64,000 bases of DNA from Antribacter gilvus. Lineage in GTDB: Bacteria; Actinomycetota; Actinomycetes; Actinomycetales; Cellulomonadaceae. Made by a program: the position numbers and the translations under genes. Below, in pieces: positions 59,289 to 64,000 of this stretch (the first letter of the stretch is position 1; each line of letters opens with the position of its first letter). Below the pieces are notes generated by a model. That model saw only the letters and a program-made list of their open reading frames with translations, was not told where the DNA came from and made no database searches. Where the stretch lies: the NCBI RefSeq assembly GCF_003946865.1, contig NZ_QXTH01000009.1, forward strand, positions 186,001-250,000, given 5' to 3'.

Positions 59289-59450
59289 ATGGCCGACCAG
59301 CCTGCCTGTCCCGAGCAGTTCTGCCCCATCGTCGGATGCCCCTTCAACGCCGCCCCCGCCCCCGACGTCCCCGCGGTCGGTGACTGCCCGAGGCCCGCGC
59401 CGGCGTTCGTCCGGCTCCGGTTCAAGAGCCAGGTCGGCGCATCCGCGTGA
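59289..59450 (+). CDS. 53-residue Cys-rich phage protein
   Basis: ATG 59289 has AAGGAG eight bases upstream and opens a 53-codon frame ending at TGA 59450. The product has four Cys in its first 35 residues (PACPEQFCPIVGCPFN, then GDCPRP), suggesting a small zinc-binding fold. It overlaps the convergent repressor gene by 29 bases. No family is recognised. Confidence 0.55.
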   Translation: MADQPACPEQFCPIVGCPFNAAPAPDVPAVGDCPRPAPAFVRLRFKSQVGASA

Positions 59451-59691
59451 AGATCTCCACCATCACCCCGTCGTCAGTCAGGTGCAGGAGCTTCGCCGCC
59501 GCGTAGATGATGTCCGTGCTGAGCTCGCGGGTCCCGTTGGTCCGCTCGCTCACGTAGGCACGGGACCGCGCGGGTCCCAGCACGTCCGCCACCTGGTCGA
59601 GCGTGATCCCGTGGTCGCTCAGAAGTTCGCGTAGCGCCTTGCCCATGCGCACGCCGAGGTCTGAGGTCTGCCGCGGCGGCTTGTCAGTCAC
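59422..59691 (-). CDS. Phage HTH (XRE-type) repressor candidate
   Basis: The 89-residue protein has a lambda-repressor-like HTH (LRELLSDHGITLDQVADVLGPARSRAYVSERTNG) and a short helical tail. TACTCT (59705-59700) lies 14 bases before GTG 59691, suggesting a leaderless start there; TTG 59709 is an alternative. It is transcribed opposite to the rest of the early region, from the same intergenic control region as the next HTH gene. That is the usual layout of a lysogeny switch, with this protein as the immunity repressor. Confidence 0.75.
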   Translation of the reverse strand: MTDKPPRQTSDLGVRMGKALRELLSDHGITLDQVADVLGPARSRAYVSERTNGTRELSTDIIYAAAKLLHLTDDGVMVEIFTRMRRPGS

Positions 59692-59709
59692 GGGTATAGA
59701 GAGTAGCAA

Positions 59710-59779
59710 CCGCCGTCATAAATACGGCGGGTCACAACTAATTTTGGACTTGCGCCCGTCGGATATCCGACGCTAGAGT
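59710..59779. promoter_or_regulatory. Phage switch region: two palindromes and the early promoter
   Basis: CCGCCGT-CATAAAT-ACGGCGG (59710-59730) is a perfect 7-7-7 inverted repeat next to the repressor start. GTCGGATATCCGAC (59758-59771) is a perfect palindrome inside the 18-base spacer between TTGCGC (59750-59755) and TAGAGT (59774-59779), the promoter of the plus-strand HTH gene. The AT-rich stretch between them stands out from the surrounding GC-rich sequence. Confidence 0.7.
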
Positions 59780-59786
59780 CAGCGTC

Positions 59787-60077
59787 ATGAGCATCACTGA
59801 GGAGCTTGCAGACCGGAGGCGGCACACCGCCGCCCGGGTCGCCACAGCCCGCGGCGCTCTGGGGTGGACTCAGGAGCAGGCCGCCGAGTCCATCGGGATG
59901 CCGCTGTCCACCTACCGCACCAAGGAAGCCGACAAGAGCGGCTGGACGCCGGCACAGCTCGCGATGCTGGAGCAGGCGTTCGGGCTCCAGGAGGCCGAGC
60001 TGTTCCGCACGGACGGGTTCATCCGTGTTCCGGTGCGTCGGATATCCGACGCCACGCCGGAGGGGGACGCGTCGTGA
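59787..60077 (+). CDS. Phage XRE-type HTH regulator (Cro-like position)
   Basis: The 96-residue protein has an HTH near its N-terminus (ARGALGWTQEQAAESIGMPLSTYRTKEA) and a short C-terminal extension. TAGAGT lies 13 bases before the ATG, so the transcript is leaderless and directly under the palindrome at 59758. A second exact copy of that palindrome lies inside the 3' end of this gene (60037-60050). Its position, first gene of the rightward operon and divergent from the repressor, is that of a Cro-like protein. Confidence 0.8.
   Translation: MSITEELADRRRHTAARVATARGALGWTQEQAAESIGMPLSTYRTKEADKSGWTPAQLAMLEQAFGLQEAELFRTDGFIRVPVRRISDATPEGDAS
60037..60050. promoter_or_regulatory. Second copy of the phage palindrome, inside coding sequence
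   Basis: GTCGGATATCCGAC here is identical to the one at 59758, and GC follows both copies. It encodes RRISDA at the end of the HTH gene and lies 24 bases before the start of the excisionase-like gene. Confidence 0.65.
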
Positions 60078-60274
60078 GCGAGACCATCGCCGTCCCTCGC
60101 CCCCAGGCAGCCGCGCTCGTAGGGCTGTCCGACAAGGAGCTGAAGCGGGCCATCGACGACGGGGAGATCCGCGTCCGGTACCGCGGGCGTAAGTGCCTCG
60201 TCGACTACTCGGACCTTCGTGCCTGGTTCGACGCGCTCCCGGCGCAGAAGCCGGGCGCAGACGCGACCCTCTGA
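60074..60274 (+). CDS. Small excisionase/MerR-like HTH protein
   Basis: The 66-residue protein has a winged-HTH pattern typical of excisionases (PRPQAAALVGLSDKELKRAIDDGEIRVRYRGRKCLVDYSDLRAW). It starts at a GTG that overlaps the stop of the HTH gene (GTGA). Together with the integrase 1 kb away it probably directs excision; a role as a regulator is also possible. Confidence 0.75.
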   Translation: MSETIAVPRPQAAALVGLSDKELKRAIDDGEIRVRYRGRKCLVDYSDLRAWFDALPAQKPGADATL

Positions 60275-60367
60275 GGCCGCACACAGCAGGACAAGGCAAG
60301 CGCCCGGCAGCGGAAACAACCGACCAAAGCCGATCCGCACCGGGCGCTCTACACCAAGGAGTATCCC

Positions 60368-60631
60368 ATGAACCCCCTCTCCCGTCTGCTCGCCGCGGTG
60401 GACGACTGGCTGTATGCCGTCGGCCGCGCGGTCGGAGCGACGAATCCGACCCCCGCCGAGGACTTCGCGGCTGACGAGCCCGTGCCGTTCGTGCCCGTGG
60501 ACCACACGGAGCCCACGCCGCTGTACGACCGCACGAAGGACCGTGCGTACATCGAGGCCGAGTTCGCCGACAAGGTCGAGCGCGACCTCGCCGAGTGGAC
60601 CCGTCAGAGCCAGGACGGGGGCCTGTCATGA
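60368..60631 (+). CDS. Hypothetical phage protein
   Basis: The 87-residue product (MNPLSRLLAAVDDWLYAVGR ... DKVERDLAEWTRQS) has an amphipathic N-terminal helix, a Pro-rich middle and an acidic C-terminal helix. AAGGAGTATCCC before the ATG is a strong ribosome site and begins the next block of overlapping genes. The function is unknown. Confidence 0.65.
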   Translation: MNPLSRLLAAVDDWLYAVGRAVGATNPTPAEDFAADEPVPFVPVDHTEPTPLYDRTKDRAYIEAEFADKVERDLAEWTRQSQDGGLS

Positions 60632-60987
60632 CCGCCACGACCGAGCGCCTGTCCGTGACCGCGTTCACGGCTGCCCTGCGCGAGATGGCCGACTGGCTGG
60701 ATGCCGAGGCGCTGGAGTACCAGGACGTCCTGTCGCAGCGGGGGCACCCGGGACAGGACGTGGGCATGACGCTCATCCTGGACTCTCGTGAAGCGGTCGA
60801 GCAGTTCGCCGAGCGAGCGGGCGTCGAGGTCGACAACCTCGGCGACCAGGTGTGGGCAACCAAGGGTTTCGGCGTAGGAAGCGACCCGCGCCACGGCATC
60901 GACGCCTACTCCAACGCGCTGACCGTGCGGGTCGCCTATGTCGCGCCCGTCACCGACGACGAGGCGGAAGCCGAGGTGTCGTCATGA
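60628..60987 (+). CDS. Hypothetical phage protein
   Basis: The 119-residue soluble protein (FTAALREMADWLDAEALEYQ ... NALTVRVAYVAP) is translationally coupled to its neighbours on both sides through ATGA overlaps. It has an alpha/beta pattern; the family is not recognised. Confidence 0.65.
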   Translation: MTATTERLSVTAFTAALREMADWLDAEALEYQDVLSQRGHPGQDVGMTLILDSREAVEQFAERAGVEVDNLGDQVWATKGFGVGSDPRHGIDAYSNALTVRVAYVAPVTDDEAEAEVSS

Positions 60988-61550
60988 CCGCCATCCACGA
61001 GCACATCACCACGGACCTGCGTCACGAGGTCGGTGAGCGGCTCACCGTCAACGGGCACGCCGTCGTCGTCCTCGTCGTCCACCCGCACGGTGCGGGCTGG
61101 CGTCACGAGGTCGAGCCCGTGGCGCTGCCCGAGGTGCCGATCGCTCGTCCGCTCCAGAGGCACGACACCGTGCTGTACATCGGCCCGATCCCGGAGCTGG
61201 AGGGCCAGGTCGGCACCGTCGGGTACACGCGGCCGGACGTCTCCGCCGTCGGCGTCACGTTCCCTGACGGTGAGTGGTCGATCCCGGGCGGCAGCCTTGT
61301 GCGCGTCGAGCCCGCTCCCGAAGTGGACCCCGTCGGCCCGCTGGCCGGCGAACCGTTCGGCAAGGGCTCGTCCGAGATCCTGCGCCGCGCCGGGCTGGAC
61401 ACGGACGTCCTGGACGGTCAGCGCATCAGTGCCGCCATCTGGGCACTGGCCGACGCGGTCCGCGACTGGGCGCACCGTCCGGCCGGGGCCGCGCGGGACG
61501 GCGACCTGCGCGCGTCGTTCATCACGTTCAGCGAGCGGGTGCCGTCATGA
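60984..61550 (+). CDS. Hypothetical phage protein
   Basis: The 188-residue protein contains an SH3/KOW-like stretch (RHDTVLYIGPIPELEGQVGT and GVTFPDGEWSIPGGSLVRVE), followed by a helical C-terminus. It overlaps both neighbours by four bases. It may bind nucleic acid or protein; there is no firm assignment. Confidence 0.6.
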   Translation: MTAIHEHITTDLRHEVGERLTVNGHAVVVLVVHPHGAGWRHEVEPVALPEVPIARPLQRHDTVLYIGPIPELEGQVGTVGYTRPDVSAVGVTFPDGEWSIPGGSLVRVEPAPEVDPVGPLAGEPFGKGSSEILRRAGLDTDVLDGQRISAAIWALADAVRDWAHRPAGAARDGDLRASFITFSERVPS

Positions 61551-61948
61551 GGCGCACCATCTCCGACGCCGAGCTGACGACGCCTCGCGAGCGCATCGAC
61601 GCGAGCAACGACCCTGACCGTCTCCTGGAGGCGTTCGCGGGACTCCTGCGCGGTGCTGCCACCGCGACCGGTACCGAGGACGTGATGGCGGACGTGTCCG
61701 CGATCATCTCCGACGGCGAGGTGTACGGCACCGACCGCGAATGGGTCGAGTGGGCACCGTGCGGCTGCCAGGACGGACGCCACGAGTTCGGCAAGGGCTC
61801 GTACTGGGGGCGCGGCTGGTGGCGTGACGACGAGAAGTCGGCACGCGAGGCAGCGGCGCAGATGTCCGCAGTCGCCCCGGGAGCGAAGGTCCGGCCGCAC
61901 GTGGTCCGCCACGTGCACGCCGAGACCGCCGTGGAGGTGGCCCCGTGA
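61547..61948 (+). CDS. Hypothetical phage protein
   Basis: The 133-residue protein has a helical start, then WAPCGCQDGRHEFGKGSYWG, a small aromatic and Cys-containing core, and ends VVRHVHAETAVEVAP. It overlaps the clamp-like gene by four bases (GTGA). No family is recognised. Confidence 0.6.
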   Translation: MRRTISDAELTTPRERIDASNDPDRLLEAFAGLLRGAATATGTEDVMADVSAIISDGEVYGTDREWVEWAPCGCQDGRHEFGKGSYWGRGWWRDDEKSAREAAAQMSAVAPGAKVRPHVVRHVHAETAVEVAP

Positions 61949-62559
61949 ACGCCATCGCACTCACCGTCCGGGACTGGAAGTCCCTCATCGCCAAGGTGAA
62001 GCCGCACGCCTCCCGGGGTGAACTGCCGCTCCTGTCGTCGGTCCGCCTGTTCGAGCACAAGGGCCACCTGGCCGCACTCGCCACCGACCGCTACACGCTG
62101 GGTGTCGCGTACGAGCGGGGCGTCACGGTGCCCGAGGGCTTCGACGCGGTGATCCCGCTCGACGCCATCACCGAGGCCGAGCGCATGGCCCGCATGCCCG
62201 CCCGGATGGCTCACGGCCACCACGTGACGATCGAGGTGGACGGCGGCAACGTCTCCATCTCGGTCACCCGCGTGGCCGGTGGGTCCCTGTCGCTGACCAC
62301 CACCACGCGCGAGGGCTACCCCGACGTGCTGCGGCTGATCGCTGGCTTCGACGAGGGTGGCGACCCTGCACCGCTGACGTTCGACGCCCGGCACGTGGCG
62401 AAGTTCCAGAGCGCCGGCGCAGCGCTGGTCTGCGAGCGGCGCGGGAAGTTGGTCCTGATCCGCACCAACGAAGACTTCATCGGCCTGCTGGTGCTCATGT
62501 CAGGCGGCGGCGAAATCCGCGACGCCTGGGACGACCTCCTGGCCGGGGGTGCGAAGTGA
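61945..62559 (+). CDS. Phage sliding-clamp-like protein (DnaN-type fold, short)
   Basis: The 204-residue protein resembles part of a DNA polymerase III beta clamp: PLLSSVRLFEHKGHLAALAT is followed by DRYTLGVAYERG, the hallmark ATDRYTLG of DnaN, then VTIEVDGGNVSISVT and GYPDVLRLI. At about half the length of DnaN (about 370), it could be a clamp that assembles from more subunits or a decoy or regulator of the host clamp. The GTG start overlaps the upstream stop. Confidence 0.6.
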   Translation: MNAIALTVRDWKSLIAKVKPHASRGELPLLSSVRLFEHKGHLAALATDRYTLGVAYERGVTVPEGFDAVIPLDAITEAERMARMPARMAHGHHVTIEVDGGNVSISVTRVAGGSLSLTTTTREGYPDVLRLIAGFDEGGDPAPLTFDARHVAKFQSAGAALVCERRGKLVLIRTNEDFIGLLVLMSGGGEIRDAWDDLLAGGAK

Positions 62560-62804
62560 TCCCCGCCGACCTCGTCCTCTTCTTCCTCGCCGTGGTCCTC
62601 GTGTCCGCCGCTGTCGGTCTCGCGGTCGGTCTGATCCACGGCCGTGACTGGTCCGTCTCGCGGATGGACCCGGACCACCTCGCCGCCGCCCTGTACCGCG
62701 CCGACTGCCCCGGTGGTCACTGGCTCCTGCTGTCCGAGGTGGCCCGCACCAAGTACCGCGAGTTCGCGCAGACCCTCATCACCGACCTGTCCGGAGGACT
62801 CTGA
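62556..62804 (+). CDS. Small phage membrane protein
   Basis: The 82-residue protein begins with one strong membrane helix (LVLFFLAVVLVSAAVGLAVG) followed by a soluble helical part. GTG 62556 overlaps the stop of the clamp-like gene. A role in superinfection exclusion or lysis control is conceivable but not shown. Confidence 0.6.
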   Translation: MIPADLVLFFLAVVLVSAAVGLAVGLIHGRDWSVSRMDPDHLAAALYRADCPGGHWLLLSEVARTKYREFAQTLITDLSGGL

Positions 62805-62806
62805 TC

Positions 62807-63001
62807 ATGAACGTCACCCAGCAGATGAACGCCGTCCCGGCTGAGCGGCGGCGGTTCCCCGGTGGCCCCTCGGTCGCCCTGCGGACCTACGCCAAGAAGG
62901 CTGGCGTGCGCATCCGCACCCGGAACGCGCCCGCCACCGTCGAGTCCTCCTACGAGGTGGACGGCGAGTTCGTCGTCGTCAAGGACGGTGAGCAGTCGTG
63001 A
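62807..63001 (+). CDS. Small basic phage protein
   Basis: The 64-residue protein is basic in its middle (RTYAKKAGVRIRTRNAP), with a beta-strand ending YEVDGEFVVVKDGEQS, a possible nucleic-acid binder. It starts two bases after the previous stop. Confidence 0.6.
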   Translation: MNVTQQMNAVPAERRRFPGGPSVALRTYAKKAGVRIRTRNAPATVESSYEVDGEFVVVKDGEQS

Positions 63002-63186
63002 CCCAGCGCCTACACAGCCACCCCGACGCCAAGGCCGCGTTCCTTGCGTCGCTGGAGTACGGCATCAACCCCCTCGTGCGCTACGAGCGACGACGGCCCC
63101 TGCGCTCCCTCACCCGCGACGACATCGCCCAGATCCGACGCGAGCGGGCCGCACAGTCCGCGCGACGGAAGGGGCAGACGGCGTGA
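62998..63186 (+). CDS. Small basic phage protein
   Basis: The 62-residue protein ends with a very basic helix (RDDIAQIRRERAAQSARRKG). It overlaps both neighbours by four bases (GTGA). The function is unknown; placed before the YqaJ gene it may be an accessory recombination or DNA-binding protein. Confidence 0.6.
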   Translation: MTQRLHSHPDAKAAFLASLEYGINPLVRYERRRPLRSLTRDDIAQIRRERAAQSARRKGQTA

Positions 63187-64000
63187 GGGCCCCGAAGCCC
63201 GGTTCCGCCGAGTGGCTGCGGTACATGACCGCATCCAAGGTCGCCGCCGTCGTCGGCACCAGCCCGTACGAGTCCCGGTTCTCCCTCTGGCACCGCATGC
63301 ACGGCGACCTCGAACCCCAGCCCCAGTCCGCCGAGATGTCCTACGGGCACTACCTGGAGCCCGTGCTGCTCCAGTGGTTCGCGGACCAGCACCCCGAGCT
63401 GATCGTGAAGCCCGGCGAGTGGGCCGAGGTCGACGGCTGGGCCGGCGCCTCGCCCGACGGTCGCGTCTTCGGCAAGACCAAGCGTGATCAGGCGGTCGTC
63501 CAGTGCAAGACCTCGCGCCTGGCCTACGAGTGGGAGACCGGCGTACCGCCCGGCTACTACGACCAGGTCCAGTGGGAGATGTGGGTCACCGGTGCCCGCC
63601 GCGCCTACGTCGCAGCCGACGTCGCGATGGAGTTCCGCGAGTACCCGATCGATCGGGACAACGACCGCATCGACCACCTCGTGACCGAGGCCCGGGCGTT
63701 CATGGACTCCCTCGCCGCGGGGACCCCGCCCCCGCTCGACGGGTCCTCCCACACCTACCAGGCGATCCGAGCCCTGCACCCGGAGATCGACCCCGAGTCG
63801 GTCGAGGTACCCGCGGCCCTCGCCGTGCGCTGGCTCGACGCCCGCGAGGTGGTCGCCGAAGCCACCGAGGCCGAGACGCTCGCGAAGAACGAGATCGCCG
63901 CCCTGATGGGCAACGCGCAGCGCGCCGTCTGGGACGGCACCACCCTGCTCACCCGCCAGGCACGCAACGGCGGCACCCCGTACGTGGTCGCCGCCCGCGG
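63183..64000 (+). CDS. YqaJ-type viral recombination exonuclease (partial)
   Basis: From GTG 63183 the frame is open to the window edge (272 codons). It has the YqaJ start SKVAAVVGTSPYESRFSLWH, the EPVLLQWF block, and the PD-(D/E)XK nuclease core GASPDGRVFG ... VVQCKTSRLAY, with the catalytic Asp and the Gln-x-Lys of motif III, followed by YYDQVQWEMWVTG. Such enzymes resect phage DNA ends for single-strand annealing and normally pair with a RecT-like annealase, which would be expected just beyond the window. Confidence 0.88.
   Translation, partial: MRAPKPGSAEWLRYMTASKVAAVVGTSPYESRFSLWHRMHGDLEPQPQSAEMSYGHYLEPVLLQWFADQHPELIVKPGEWAEVDGWAGASPDGRVFGKTKRDQAVVQCKTSRLAYEWETGVPPGYYDQVQWEMWVTGARRAYVAADVAMEFREYPIDRDNDRIDHLVTEARAFMDSLAAGTPPPLDGSSHTYQAIRALHPEIDPESVEVPAALAVRWLDAREVVAEATEAETLAKNEIAALMGNAQRAVWDGTTLLTRQARNGGTPYVVAAR

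Larger units (their letters stand above)
57677..64000 (+). mobile_element. Integrase end of a prophage (continues beyond the window)
   Basis: The att tRNA fragment is followed directly by an integrase, a divergent repressor/HTH region, an excisionase-like gene and a run of at least nine small overlapping genes, including a clamp-like and a YqaJ-type recombination protein. Gene density, ATGA/GTGA overlaps and uniform orientation are typical of a temperate actinophage early region. The right att site and structural genes are not in the window. Confidence 0.85.

Overview
The window is very GC-rich (by eye above 70%), with the codon use, frequent GTG starts and many leaderless promoters of an actinobacterium. 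The set of secreted enzymes (two cellulose-type AA10 monooxygenases with CBM2, a PL9 and a PL1 pectate lyase, a GH59-like galactosidase) together with DUF222-HNH proteins suggests a soil polysaccharide degrader of the Micrococcales, such as Promicromonosporaceae or Cellulomonadaceae. That assignment is inference from gene content, not a database match.

Bases 1-6.2 kb hold a DUF4097 protein, a DrrAB-type ABC exporter, a MerR regulator, an amidase behind a textbook MerR-type promoter, and a VanY-like peptidase. Bases 6.3-13.8 kb are the first saccharolytic block: two AA10-CBM2 monooxygenases flanking a MATE exporter and a glutaryl-CoA-dehydrogenase-like enzyme, then a PL9 pectate lyase. Bases 13.8-24.8 kb are mixed housekeeping and accessory genes: a DinB-like protein, a decayed hydrolase fusion, an atypical cytochrome P450 with a sulfotransferase, a Fic protein, tRNA-Asn, a frameshifted BadF-type kinase fused to an FHA domain, an alcohol dehydrogenase, and a WYL regulator divergent from a VOC protein. 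Bases 24.8-30.1 kb hold a GH59-like enzyme and a secreted nuclease/phosphatase-fold protein, with two related 66-nt hairpins at the two ends of the GH59 unit.

Bases 30.2-45.2 kb contain a PadR/membrane-protein pair, two methyltransferases, a DUF222-HNH protein, a cytidine deaminase-like enzyme, a CoA-disulfide-reductase/rhodanese fusion, WYL and TetR regulatory modules with clear operators, several gene remnants, and a DadA-like oxidoreductase. At 45.2-47.1 kb lies the PL1 pectate lyase. Its promoter, paired operators and long leader are near copies of those in front of the PL9 gene 32 kb away, so the two pectinases look like one regulon under a LacI-type regulator that is not in the window. 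Bases 47.3-57.7 kb carry a large LuxR-type regulator, a 2044-residue cell-wall-anchored protein with about 14 Ig-like repeats, and a degenerate copper-amine-oxidase-like exported protein.

From 57.68 kb to the right edge is the integrase end of a prophage. It begins with the duplicated 3' half of a tRNA-Met (att site), then an integrase, a divergent repressor/HTH switch with palindromic operators, a small excisionase-like protein, and a tightly overlapping early operon ending in a sliding-clamp-like protein and a YqaJ-type recombination exonuclease that runs off the window.

Several loci show decay (15.1, 20.8, 41.4 and 43.4 kb), so this is a part of the chromosome with noticeable gene turnover. 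The most noteworthy undescribed signals are the duplicated pectinase regulatory cassette, the covarying hairpin pair, the P450 and amine-oxidase homologues with altered signature motifs, and the phage switch with the same palindrome on both sides of one HTH gene.
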